Shown piece after piece: positions 22,167 to 32,498 of a DNA stretch of 64,000 bases. Origin of the DNA: Hysterium pulicare CBS 123377 (Eukaryota; Ascomycota; Dothideomycetes; Hysteriales; Hysteriaceae); assembly GCA_000467715.1 (NCBI GenBank), contig AJFK01000277.1, positions 16,301 through 80,300 on the forward strand. Direction: 5' to 3'. Within the stretch, counting starts at the first letter, position 1. Each line of letters begins with the position of its first letter. Both the position numbers and the translations under genes were made by a program. The notes under the pieces are model-generated. The model was not told where the DNA came from, did not search any database, and saw only the letters and a program-made list of their open reading frames with translations.

Positions 22167-22931
22167 AGCAATTTCCTCTCATTCTTCGGCTCTGCGCAGC
22201 CCCATCTTCACATACACAACCTCGCCTAGATGGTTTGGGTTCTTACTTGGCCTTACGAAATTACCTCTTTCTCTTCATGTACATGACAATTCATATAGGT
22301 GCAATGATAGAAATGGACAATGGTACGATAGTATGATAGACCTCGAGGTAAAATGGAAGAACGTATAGTAGACTACCGTTTTCACAAATATTGCTTTGAA
22401 CTGGAAGCCATCTCGCCAAGTACCATGAAACAACTCTCGAAAGATCGGTGAACCAAAACAAGGTACGTGCGTTGCTATCAATGAGCTTCCGCAATAGGGG
22501 AAAGGGCTTTTTACAGATGCCTGTATTGAACGCGTGAGCGTTTTCTTGCTGACGGAGCAAGAGATCGTTCCTTGCCGAACGGCCGAAAGCAAAGCCTCGA
22601 CCCCAACAATTCCCACGGGCTAGTAGATAGCAGATGTCGACGAGGATCGAAATATGCTAGGAGGGCGGGTGGCACAACAACTGGAGTCGCGAATCCATCG
22701 TCCGTTGATGTAAAACGGTCAAATCCTGAGATGGATGATGTTTGAACGCGTCGAGTCCTAGCGTCCAGGAACCTGGAAACCATCGGACCGATGGCATTCA
22801 CGTGGACTTTGGTCTTTGTAAGTATACCTAGGTACTCTTAGCCCTGATCACACAAAAGTAAATAAAAACCGATGACGGATAGGGAGGCATCATTTTCCAT
22901 GTTCTAATCTGTCCTGTACCTGTCCACACCC
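22167..22931. other. Intergenic between two 3' ends, no gene seen
   Basis: Convergent 3' flanks of the permease and the dehydrogenase. Small frames around 22275-22801 have no protein-like features. Confidence 0.4.
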
Positions 22932-24308
22932 CTAAACTACCCTCGGAACCCAAAGCTTAACAATCTCCTCTGCCGCCTTCGCCCCAACCAACTCACTTCC
23001 CGCCAAAACCATCATATTCAACGCCGCACTCCCCAAATAGAGCGGACATCTTAGTTTCTGCGCCTCATCTACTGCCTCTCTCAGTCTCCCCACGAATTCA
23101 TCCAACTTCCTTCCTTCTCCCTTTTTGCCTTTCAACAACTTGATCATCTGCGCCCCCATATCCTTGAACATGGCAGAACCTCCCGCCGCATCCACAGCCA
23201 ACGTATAGAGTTGGTCGAGTGGTATCTTGACGTGCTGGGCGAAAGCGATGCTTTCAGCCGCGGCGCAGAGGTGGATGCCGGTGAGGAGGGAGATGACAAG
23301 GTCGATTTTCTTGGTTTTCTCGGAGGTAGAGAGAGAGCTTTGGACTTTGGCTACGGAACTTGGGTAGTACATACGGACCAAGCCGGCGTCATCTAGGGGG
23401 CCGTAGCCTAGGGAGAGGCCAGAGAGGTAAACCTGTTCTGCGATTGAGCAGAGTGGAGTTGGGAAGTTTTGGAGTCGGGCCATCGATGTTATGATACCCT
23501 AATGCTCTCAATTAGTCTCCCTGATGGATTTTAAAGGACATGCATAACCCACCGTATCCTTTAGAATAATTGTCGTGGCAGAGACCGGCTTCTCCCACTC
23601 CTCGCTGATCACTCTTGTACTCCGATTCTCAAACATCCATCCCCATGCTTCACTTTCTATCACTTTCTCCCTAACCTCATTCGCATCAAGTCCCAAGTGA
23701 GCCGCGAAACCCATCGTCTCACTCGTCGACAAGATCTGAATGGCCGCAAGTACCTGATGTACCATTTTCATATTACTGCCCGCGCCGACGCCACCCTCTA
23801 CAATAAAGAGCTTGTCGGGTGCAGATAGCTCCTCAAGAAGCCATTTTCCTTTTTCTAAGGCGGCATCAGAACCGCCTGCCATGATCGAGAGGGTTCCATC
23901 AGCTGCACGAACGGCGCCTCCGGACACAGGACTGTCTATGAAAAGAATGTCATCTCTGCCAATATCTTTCAACTGCTTTGATGCACTCTGTGCATATGAC
24001 GCGGGAACAGTCGAGCAAAGAAGCAACGTCGCGCCATTTGGCAGTGCTTTTACTATCGAGTCGGCGTCATCGAACAGGGCTGTCTGGGCTTGTTGTGCGG
24101 TGGCTACCATGCACACGTAGAAGGATTTGTCGGTCGCAGAGCCGGCAAGAGAACTCGAAGGTATTCCGCCGGCAGACTGAAACCGTTCGAGGGTGGGTGC
24201 GTACACGTCGAAGCCCGTGACGGAGTAGCCTTGTTTCACGAGATGGGTGGCCATACCGAAGCCCATGGCTCCGAGACCGCAGAAGCCAACGGGGGTTTTG
24301 GAGGACAT
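22932..24308 (-). CDS. 3-hydroxyisobutyrate/L-threonate dehydrogenase-like oxidoreductase
   Basis: NAD(P)-dependent beta-hydroxyacid dehydrogenase family. Exons 24308-23553 and 23498-22932, with a 54-bp phase-0 intron, give 440 residues. The Rossmann motif GLGAMGFGMA is at residues 11-20, the substrate-binding block DSPVSGGAVRAADGTLS follows, and the catalytic-Lys helix GAGSNMKMVHQ lies near residue 180. The protein is longer than the usual 290-310. The extra C-terminal 110 residues (from about LLTGIHLCAAAESIAFAQH) resemble a second copy of the helical NAD_binding_11 domain. Bacterial relatives (LtnD) oxidise threonate-type acids and work with a class II aldolase and a kinase. Here a class II aldolase is the divergent neighbour 751 bp away, while no kinase is seen. 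Threonate or a related four-carbon acid is a plausible substrate, but 3-hydroxyisobutyrate is not excluded. Confidence 0.87.
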
Positions 24309-25059
24309 CTTTCGAGAAGGAATTGTTTAGGACTGTCTAAGGGAAGGAATTGGTAGGACAAGGTGGTCCACGGAGGAGAATCTAGAATTACAGAAGATAG
24401 AGATTCAGATGTCTTTCAAGTAAAGAGCAACAGTGATTAGAGATATTATCAAAAGGAAAAGCGATATAAAGAGCAAAGCAGTTCTCTATTCTCATTCCTT
24501 CCTGTCGCGAAAGCACAGAAGTTGAAGTCAGGGGAGGTGAAAAGCTGGACGGCCAAAAATGTCACAAGCTAGCTGTCAGGCCATACCTAGCCAGCGCCTC
24601 GAAGATTGCGGCGAGAGTCAATTGGGATTGCATGCCAAAATACCGCAGGGTCAATACCCGAAGATTAAAAGAGACTGTGAGTCGCTGTCAAAAGGCCCCG
24701 CACTATGACGGTTAGTGGGGTAAATTGAGATACTTCATCCGGTGGGAAGCCCTCCGAACAACCCTTCATCGGCAATTGAATGCCGGACTACTATCATGGG
24801 GAAGCCGATCGAGTTTGACGTTGACCAAAACTAATTGACTTGTCTGCTTTTCAGCCCAATCTTCCACGCCTCTCTTATAGCTCTCTCGGTGATCCCTTCC
24901 ATCCGTCGTTCATACCTTTATCCAATTGCAGCGCCGATTCCAGAATATTCACAGTCTTCCACGGCCTGTTATCCACAGCTAATCCCTCGCTGTTCTCTTG
25001 TCGTAGACGTCCACACAACTAAACACCAACACCAACACCACTACCGACTTTAAGCCATC
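24309..25059. promoter_or_regulatory. Divergent promoter of dehydrogenase and aldolase
   Basis: This 751-bp region lies between two divergently transcribed metabolic genes and contains no gene. Two matches to the CreA/Mig1 core SYGGRG lie close together: GTGGGG at 24715-24720, and CCCCGC at about 24696-24701, whose complement is GCGGGG. Such short matches are frequent by chance, so carbon-catabolite control is only a suggestion. A pyrimidine-rich leader precedes the aldolase ATG. Confidence 0.4.
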
Positions 25060-25911
25060 ATGGAGAAGAATCGGGCTCTTCCCTTGTTGGACAAGGCCGC
25101 AAAAGAAGGCTATGGCATCCCGGCAATGTGCTGTTACAACACCGAAGGTATCCTCGCAACCGTCCGCGCCGCCGAGGCCAAATCCTCTCCCGCCATGATC
25201 CTCCTCTTTCCCTGGGCCATCCAATACGCAGACAGCTGTCTCGCCCACCTGGCAGCCGAAGCAGCAAAGAACGCTTCTGTCCCCGTAACCGTCCACCTCG
25301 ATCACGCCCAAACTCCCGAAATTGTAAAGCGAGCAGCCGACATGGGTGGGTTCGATAGTATAATGGTCGATATGAGTCACTATGAGAAAGAGGAGAATTT
25401 GAGACTGACGAAGGAACTGACGTCGTATTGTCATGGGAAGGGTATTGGCGTCGAGGCGGAGCCTGGAAGAATTGAGGGAGGAGAGGACGGCGTTGGTGAC
25501 ACCGCTGATCTTGAATCTATCCTTACGACCCCTGATGAAGCGCAGAGATTCGTAGATTGTGGTATTGATTGGCTAGCTCCGGCTTTCGGAAACGTACATG
25601 GAAACTATGGGCCCCGAGGAATCCAGCTCGAGTATGAGCGATTGCAGAGTATCAACGATGCTGTGGGGAAGCAAGTGAGGTTGGTGCTGCATGGTGCGGA
25701 TCCTTTCACCAAGGAGATCTTTCAGAAGTGTATTGGCCATGGAGTGAGCAAGATTAACATCAACAAGGTGCTAAATAATCCCTGTCAGAAGGTTTGGCAG
25801 GAGAAGGCTGGGAAGGCTCCTTTTACAGCGGTGATTGAGGAGGCAACGAGCGAGATGCAGAAAGCTGTGGAAATGTGTTGTGATATGTTGGGGTCTACCG
25901 GAAAGGCTTGA
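25060..25911 (+). CDS. Class II (zinc) ketose-bisphosphate aldolase
   Basis: A single-exon gene of 283 residues starting at ATG 25060 (context ATCATGG). Class II aldolases cleave ketose phosphates into two smaller aldehyde/ketone products using Zn2+. The zinc-site blocks are present: VHLDHAQTPE near residue 85, FGNVHGNYGP near residue 175, and LVLHGADPF near residue 208. The acidic segment EAEPGRIEGGEDG and the GVSKININ phosphate-binding strand are also present. It resembles the group acting on four-carbon sugar-acid derived phosphates at least as much as glycolytic FBA. Next to the LtnD-like dehydrogenase, a role in sugar-acid breakdown is inferred. A paralogue lies at 53064-54107. Confidence 0.9.
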   Translation: MEKNRALPLLDKAAKEGYGIPAMCCYNTEGILATVRAAEAKSSPAMILLFPWAIQYADSCLAHLAAEAAKNASVPVTVHLDHAQTPEIVKRAADMGGFDSIMVDMSHYEKEENLRLTKELTSYCHGKGIGVEAEPGRIEGGEDGVGDTADLESILTTPDEAQRFVDCGIDWLAPAFGNVHGNYGPRGIQLEYERLQSINDAVGKQVRLVLHGADPFTKEIFQKCIGHGVSKININKVLNNPCQKVWQEKAGKAPFTAVIEEATSEMQKAVEMCCDMLGSTGKA

Positions 25912-26038
25912 GCATGATGTGGGACTTGTTGAATATACCCTGTGAAATCATTCCTACGAAATTTGAAAGGCAGCCTTGTTGAATGGAGAACTCCACTTAC
26001 CGTTATAGTAACCTTCCTTGAGTCTCATCGCGATTTTT

Positions 26039-26695
26039 CTAATACATCCCACCCCTATGTGGCTCGCCATTCCTATGCTCCTCCTTCTGATCTAGCGTAT
26101 CCAGATAATTAATCCAACCCTTCTCGTGCCACTCCTTCAGACTCAATCCCTCCTGTCCAGGCTCTAAACTCGCAGCATTGACACTGAGATATGTATGACG
26201 ATTCTCATCCCAGCGCGTGGTTGGTGGGTCACCGCCCGTTGGTCCCTCCACCTTCGGTCTCCAAACCTTCGTCATCCTGCCCTCGGATGTCTTTCCAAGC
26301 CACCTTTCAACATCAACATCAACCGTCTCACCCCAGTTCTCCGATCCTCCATCCCCTCCCATTGTAAAACACCGAACCCCACATGTCTTACAAAAGAACC
26401 AGTGTGCAAACTTGTCGAAGCATTGGTAATCTGCCAATGGGTTGCCGTCTGTCTTACTGAATGGGTCTATTGGAGAGAGGAGGATGAAGTCGGTCGGAGG
26501 AAAGATCAAGCGTAGGTGGAAGAATCCGGTCTTATGGCAAGTGCTGCAGTTGCATTTACGAATGCGGGTTGTGGAGCCTTCGCGTGCTGTGGGGGAGAGA
26601 TCGGAGGGAGGAAGGGCGACGTAGACTACATATTTCGTGGCACCGCAGTGGCAGGAACCATGGTATGGGCGACGAGTGGGTATTTCTGAGGCCAT
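26039..26695 (-). CDS. GFA/CENP-V zinc-domain protein
   Basis: A single-exon gene of 218 residues. The glutathione-dependent formaldehyde-activating fold is shown by paired zinc ligands: Cys15 and Cys17 (SCHCGA), Cys48, Cys50 and Cys53 (CNCSTCH), and Cys102 and Cys105 (CKTC). Members of this large fungal family are usually annotated as glutathione-dependent formaldehyde-activating-like, but most have no proven reaction. The C-terminal 90 residues are an unassigned tail with the conserved-looking SLKEWHEKGWINYL. It is convergent with the aldolase gene, with about 130 bp between stops. No lesions were seen. Confidence 0.88.
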   Translation of the reverse strand: MASEIPTRRPYHGSCHCGATKYVVYVALPPSDLSPTAREGSTTRIRKCNCSTCHKTGFFHLRLIFPPTDFILLSPIDPFSKTDGNPLADYQCFDKFAHWFFCKTCGVRCFTMGGDGGSENWGETVDVDVERWLGKTSEGRMTKVWRPKVEGPTGGDPPTTRWDENRHTYLSVNAASLEPGQEGLSLKEWHEKGWINYLDTLDQKEEHRNGEPHRGGMY

Positions 26696-27374
26696 GTTGG
26701 GTTTGTCACACTCTCGATTGATGTGGTCAACGACGTTTGAGAGAAATGAAGGTGCGGAGAACTGCTCGACGGGTTATTTGAGAGGAGGAGCTTGGAGAGA
26801 GGCTATGCAAGTGTTAAGTAATGTTTCAGAGCATGGAAACGGCTGCTTTATTACCCCTCGTGGAACCGAAGGGATTGACATGATTCGATGCGCTGAATGC
26901 AGCCAATATCCGGCAAAGGATGGCAAGTAGCCGGAACGCAGATATGGATGGATGCAAGGCCGGGGAGAGAAAGACACCAGCCTCACGGATCGATTCTAAG
27001 TGTGGCTTGGCATCATCTGCTTAGTCATTACCACCTACCCACCTTACTCAGATGTCTCCATCCCCTCCTCTAAGTCCATGCCAACAACCCTGAACACGAA
27101 TATGGACTGAGAAGCCAGAGCACTGCTCTATTTGCCCACCATCATGTTGGCTGAGTTTCAGCCTGGGGCAGCCCACCCACCGATCGCCGATTTCCTGAAG
27201 TGCGGCTGAACAACAACAACAACAAGAAGCGCTGAAGTACAAGATAAAGGCGTCTCCGCCAGTCCTACAACTAACAGTAGTGGGAAACTAATACTTCAAT
27301 TGATGTTGTGAAGTCAAGACCCATCGTAACTAGCCCAGTTCATCTACACGTATTATATCAGTCAACCAGCCACG
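26696..27374. other. Intergenic between GFA and HET genes
   Basis: Shared divergent upstream region. A short (CAA)n run is present near 27208-27225. No gene was recognised. Confidence 0.4.
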
Positions 27375-29114
27375 ATGCGCCTCATCCACGCTGAAACGAT
27401 CAGCCTCCACGAATTCTTCGATGACAGTATTCCTTCTTACGCAATCCTCTCTCATAGATGGGAGAAGGAAGAAGTCACCTTCCAAGATATGCATGGTCCA
27501 TCATTTGCCTCTCAGAAAGCTGGCTATACGAAAATTCGACACGCCTGCGAGCAAGCTCTCAAGGACGGCCTTGAATGGACTTGGGTAGACACGTGTTGTA
27601 TTGACAAAACCAGCAGTGCTGAGCTGACTGAAGCTATCAACTCTATGTTTCGATGGTACAGGGATGCTGCAGTCTGCTACGTCTTCCTGTCGGACGTACA
27701 GCCCTGCAATCTGCTAGCTGATAAGGATGAGAGTTCTGGCAGTGGCAGGAACCAATTCCTGACGAGTAAGTGGTTTTCGAGAGGATGGACGCTCCAGGAA
27801 CTGGTTGCACCACAAGTCTTACATTTCTACTCTCTCGAGTGGACAAGCCTGGGCACGCGAACTGAACTCTGCGGCATCATTTCGGAAGCCAGCGGTATAG
27901 AAGCCGACTTTCTTGCCGGAGAGACGAACCTCCTAGAAGCCAGCATAGCTAAGAGAATGTCTTGGGCATCGACACGGATTACAACCCGACGGGAAGATAT
28001 TGCATACTCTCTCCTTGGCATTTTCGATGTGAATATGCCCTTGCTATACGGCGAAGGTGGAGAGAAGGCATTCATACGGCTTCAGGAAGAGATCATGAAG
28101 AACTCGGATGACCAAACGATCTTTGCTTGGGGCCATGACGGACAGGAACTTGAACCAGAGCTTCGAAGCATCCTTGCAAGATCTCCCGCGGAATTTGCAG
28201 GCTCGGGGGATATCCTTCCAGCACGTGTCTGGGACGTTCAAGGATCCATAACCCCTCAGCAATCCATGGGTTCATTCTCCATGACAAACTTAGGTCTGCT
28301 CATCACTCTTCCTGTTCTCCGTATCGACATTTCCGGAGTACACACCGCCGCTGTACTCAATTGTCGCCGTATCGGTGACCACTTATCTTCACTCATCATC
28401 CCCATCTATCCCTTGTCAGGATCTGGCCTTCACTTTGCGCGAGTTGGATCCCGGAAACCGCAGCCTACACGAGCCTTGATCAGTGGGCGTTCCCAGCAAC
28501 CAATTTACTTTCGGAAAGACATTCTCAGACAAAGCCCGAAAGATTCTAACAGATCGCTGGGTTTCCTTATTAGGAATCTGCCCGTGCAGGATGGAAACTA
28601 CCGCCTTGCTGCTGTTGAACCGCGGGATTATTGGCAAAAAGAAGATGGGATTATTCGTAGGATGGATGATCGGGGCCAGACAGTCCTCATCTCCGATCAA
28701 AACATGAAGGATCATAGTCGGTCTTGGTATGCTCTCTTGCAGCTTCAAGCGCCTGAAGCTAGAGTCATCTTTGTAGTACTCGGACTACAAATTATGGCAG
28801 TATCCGGAATTCATGCTGCACCATGGGCTAGGGTGTTTACGAAACCAGCCGGTAAGACATTGAAAGAGCTCTATACTGAATTCAAGACGCCTGTTCCTCA
28901 CACCAACATCATTAAGGCAGCCGTGGACAGTGGCAAAAATCCTATAACGAGGGTGCCACTTGATGGAACTGATAATGCTGTGGACATTGGAATATATAAG
29001 TCGCTTGTTCATGGCTCTCTTATGTATGTGGTTGACATCGACATAAACTCAAAAAATACACCACTGTTGTCCCAATCACCCCAGAATACCCTGTCGGCAC
29101 AGTTGCGTCGATGA
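27375..29114 (+). CDS. HET-domain (heterokaryon incompatibility) protein
   Basis: A single long exon of 579 residues from ATG 27375. The N-terminal HET domain is complete in order: YAILSHRWEKEEVTFQDM (about 21-38), then GLEWTWVDTCCIDKTSSAEL, AINSMFRWYRDAAVCYVFL, WFSRGWTLQELVAP and RREDIAYSLLGIFDVNMPLLYGE (each read separately). HET domains trigger cell death when incompatible or immune partners meet; this one lacks an obvious NACHT or repeat partner. The C-terminal 300 residues are the usual unassigned tail. An A6 run at 29051-29056 may hide a one-base slip: the alternative frame downstream reads KKYTTVVPITPEYPVGTVAS, more protein-like than the annotated last 20 residues. Confidence 0.92.
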   Translation: MRLIHAETISLHEFFDDSIPSYAILSHRWEKEEVTFQDMHGPSFASQKAGYTKIRHACEQALKDGLEWTWVDTCCIDKTSSAELTEAINSMFRWYRDAAVCYVFLSDVQPCNLLADKDESSGSGRNQFLTSKWFSRGWTLQELVAPQVLHFYSLEWTSLGTRTELCGIISEASGIEADFLAGETNLLEASIAKRMSWASTRITTRREDIAYSLLGIFDVNMPLLYGEGGEKAFIRLQEEIMKNSDDQTIFAWGHDGQELEPELRSILARSPAEFAGSGDILPARVWDVQGSITPQQSMGSFSMTNLGLLITLPVLRIDISGVHTAAVLNCRRIGDHLSSLIIPIYPLSGSGLHFARVGSRKPQPTRALISGRSQQPIYFRKDILRQSPKDSNRSLGFLIRNLPVQDGNYRLAAVEPRDYWQKEDGIIRRMDDRGQTVLISDQNMKDHSRSWYALLQLQAPEARVIFVVLGLQIMAVSGIHAAPWARVFTKPAGKTLKELYTEFKTPVPHTNIIKAAVDSGKNPITRVPLDGTDNAVDIGIYKSLVHGSLMYVVDIDINSKNTPLLSQSPQNTLSAQLRR

Positions 29115-29494
29115 TCACACTCGCGGGGGAACACGATCGGAAACAGGGTACATTGATTTGTATCACCCACTACCCAGGCTTGACCGCTCTAAGGCAATGT
29201 TATACTCTTATATGTTACAACTTTCATACATATCGTTCCTGTTTGAGATGTTGTGGAGATTCGTTCGTGCTTGTTGCGAAGGAAGTTTCTAAAAATCCTT
29301 CTGATTGCGTGCATGATGGGTGTCGTTATCTGTTGTACTCTAGGCTTCTATGGCCGTACAAGTCTGGATAGATCCTATCCTAGATGCTACTTTCCAAACA
29401 ACCTTAAGAGTCGCAACCTGCTTCAACGCCCTGTACCGAGTCTCCCAATCGACTCTCCTGAGCTGATTGAAATACTCATTATCCCTTCTAGAAT
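29115..29494. other. 3' flank of HET gene, nothing clear
   Basis: A plus frame at 29111-29371 may be the true C-terminus of the HET protein if the A6 run at 29051 is miscounted. Otherwise there is no gene. Confidence 0.3.
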
Positions 29495-29765
29495 TCAGTA
29501 GTACAAAGCCTTCTGCCAAAATGCACACCTCTGCGCTCCAGCTGGATCATTAACATCAGAGCCCACGCCCTTTTTCGAAAGCAGGCCCAAAGTACGATTA
29601 TCTCCGTATGCAGGAATCAGCACCGTGCCCTTCCCATTCGGATTTCCAGTCGCAGCGTAAGTGACTATCCACTCCTGCAGCATCTTCGCCACAGTCCCGT
29701 TCACCATCCCAAAGCCATAAACATCGGGCGTAGGGCCTCGCTTGAAGAGGCTGAGACAGCGATAT
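29495..29765 (-). pseudogene. C-terminal fragment of a type-B carboxylesterase
   Basis: The minus strand reads FKRGPTPDVYGFGMVNGTVA, then KMLQEWIVTYAATGNPN and an end in CAFWQKALYY before the stop at 29495. This matches the C-terminal end of fungal secreted carboxylesterases; compare FVQTGDPN and CEFWQS in the intact gene at 44060-45735. Nothing upstream contains the catalytic GxSxG block, so only about 75 codons remain. It is a partial copy or the remnant of a lost gene. Confidence 0.6.
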
Positions 29766-30391
29766 TTCCTGCGGGACTTCAGCCCGCGCCATGGCTAAAA
29801 GCGTGAAAACCAAAACCGAGGGTGATGCTCGACAGCAGACGGTTACCAGGTGCGAGGTGAGTGCGATGATCGCCACGGAAAAAACGAAGCGCTTGGGAGC
29901 AGGCCATCTCCAAGGTTGTACTTATGGTCCGTCTATTCCCTGCTTTCGAGCAGCGGACTAAGCACGAGTCGGGTGAGGAGGATTAATGAGTTGATGGTGA
30001 CGTTGATTGATGGAAGAGATGAAAATGTTTGTTGCTTGTAGGGGGCCTAGAGCTTTTTGAATCAATACGTGCACAAATAAGGCAAACTGAAGACCAGTAG
30101 CACTAAATTTGGTAGAGATAAACAGATAGTAGAGTGACACGGTGCGTCTCTCAAGATGGATTGGCGAAGGTAAGGTGTCACGTGCGGCACCTCCGCCATC
30201 TTTTGCCCGAAAGCGTTAGCCGGTCCATCATCGCCTCGCGCCTTTCCCAAGAATCCCAAGAAACGTAAGTCAAGCAACTCTGTGCTTCATTAGCCAGCCA
30301 TGTTAACAGGACTTGGATAGAAGAATGTTGTCGAGGGGCATCATCGAGATAGTGTACCGCTTGTGTTGGATCATATACCTCCTCGGACAGT
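29766..30391. other. Intergenic, no gene seen
   Basis: A minus frame at 29598-29876 with a hydrophobic start overlaps the esterase remnant in another phase and is not supported. Confidence 0.35.
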
Positions 30392-32143
30392 CTAGAGCTT
30401 ATGTTCTCTCACAAGCAGGCCAACCACCGTCCCCAATCCCGCAAACAACAAGCTCACACCATGCGTCCACTCCAAACTTCCCACATATGCCTCGACTACT
30501 TTGTTTCTCGCCACCCCTTTCAACTCCCCCACATAATCGATATCCCGCATGACTCGCTCTTGAATATCTTTGGCTCCATCTATTCCCCTCAACCCTGTCT
30601 CCAACTTCCCTCTTAGCACTCCCTGCAGAACGGCGCTCGTAATCGCCAACCCTCCCACCATTCCCCCACTACTCATGAGATATAATCCACTTGTAGCCAT
30701 AGCCGTTTCCTTCGCCTCGATCCCTGCCGTCAAACTGACAAAAATGGCACTTTGAGCAATACCGGTGCCGAAACCGCCGGGAAACACATACAGAGACTCA
30801 AGCCAATTCGTGTGACCGTGCCAGCGGACAACCAACAGACAATAACATATAGCAGACACTAACGTCGCGCTAATGATCAAGCCTTTGTACCGGCCAGTCC
30901 GTTTCACGAGGATGCCGGACAAGATTCCGCCCACTGCGTTTCCTATGACGGCGGGCATGAGGTGCGCACCGGCTACACTTGCGCTTACCAAGGCAGTGAT
31001 TTGGAAGTATATCGGAATAGTGTACATGACTCCTAATTGCGCTGCGACTTGTAAAAAAAGGATCACGTAGGATGTAAGTACGTCTCGGTTCAGAAGAAGT
31101 CGGAGTGGGAAAATAGGTTCCGTGGCCACGTATGCTTCGACGAAGACGAAGACGGCGCCAAAAACAAAGGCGCAAACAATGGAAGATAGAACAAATGGGT
31201 GGGTCCAAGGGAGCTTTTGGCCACCGAGTTCAAGGGGAGCGAGGAAGGAGAGAATCGTAATTGTGAGAAGGAAAGCTCCGAGAAAGTCGATTCGCTTGAG
31301 TTTGGAGGATTTTTCAGTGACATCGTCAGGAGAGTCGGCCGTAGTTTCATTTGCGTCTCGCTCTGATGGAACGAGAAACCAGCAGAGTAGAATGGCAATA
31401 AGCATGAGAGGACATTGCGCCGAGAAGGACCAACGCCAGCCTATTGTATCGGCAAGGTAGCCGCCCAGGGGTCCACCGAGGCTCCGACCGGTAGTTGCAA
31501 CGATATTGACGTAGCTCCTCCAAAGTGCAATATCTCGTAACGAGACGAGGTCAGTGAGGAGAATGGAAACAAGGGAGGTCATGCCTCCGCCACCGATGCC
31601 GGATAACACACGGCCAAGGATGACCTGGGGGAAAGTGACGCCAATCCCACATATGCCGCTGGATAAGTCAGCTTGAGCTCATTGCTAGCAATTAAGCATC
31701 ACGAGGTACGAAGCTTACCAGCCAACAGTGAATAGTATGTACGAAACAATGAGGACGGGCTTCCGTCCGTAGATATCGCTCAACTTTCCATAGAGTGGTT
31801 GGGCAGCACATTGTGCCAGGGCAAAAGTGGTGATTAACCAACTGGAGTTTCCAAGCTGGTCGAACTCCGATGCGATAATTGCATGCGTGGCCAGAACAAG
31901 AGAACCATCGGCATTGCTTATGAAGACAGCAATCAGTAGCGCTGATATAATGGTTGTGATTGATTTGACCGCGGGTGTTGTAAGGGAGGTTTGTGATACG
32001 GACGATGATGATGCCGTCGTCGGCGAAACTGCTTCCTCGTCAACCAGTACAAATGATTTGCTGCGATTGTCATTGTATTTGCTTGAGAGAAGTGGTGTAA
32101 CTTCATGAGGGGTAGGAGAGTCACGAGATATATTATCTGCCAT
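30392..32143 (-). CDS. DHA2-family MFS transporter, vacuolar basic amino-acid (Vba/Fnx1) type
   Basis: Exons 32143-31719 and 31658-30392, with a 60-bp intron in phase 2, give 563 residues. A cytosolic N-terminus of about 60 residues carries PLLSSK. The first helix has ISNADGSLVLATHAII, followed by SSWLITTFALAQCAAQPLYG and KLSDIYGRKPVL, the MFS loop 2-3 signature with the conserved D and RK. Later come GRVLSGIGGGGM and GPLGGYLADTIGWRW (motif C-like region). About fourteen hydrophobic segments fit the drug:H+ antiporter-2 group, whose yeast members Vba1-3 and fission-yeast Fnx1 move basic amino acids into the vacuole. A drug exporter is the alternative. Intact. Confidence 0.9.
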
Positions 32144-32498
32144 TTTTGGAGGAACTCAGTACAACAGTGACAGGATAGAACAAGTAATTGGCGCTGAAAT
32201 AATTCAATGCGGGGGGAAGCAAGCTGAGATGCAGTAGGCGCCTTGATGGTAACTTATATGGCTCACGTGATTGAAGACGACGACAAATGATATCTAAGAA
32301 CGGGGATGTGAAACAAAAAAACGGGGAAAACAATAGAAATTGTTGATTGAATAGTGGCAAAAGCGCTGATCTCGGTTGTTCGGCAGCGTATTTTTTCCAT
32401 CTGGTCGAGGCTGTCAGTATTGCGACATCTGCACCAATGTTTCGCAACTGCACGTGATGGAAACTAATGTCGGAGCGGGTCCTAGCCAATGTCAGACC
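32144..32498. other. Upstream of the MFS gene, no gene
   Basis: Pyrimidine-rich on the minus strand and promoter-like. Nothing else was recognised. Confidence 0.35.

Noticed and set aside
29598-29876. Minus frame with hydrophobic start as a secreted protein
   Set aside because: It overlaps the esterase fragment in another phase and loses protein-like character after 40 residues.
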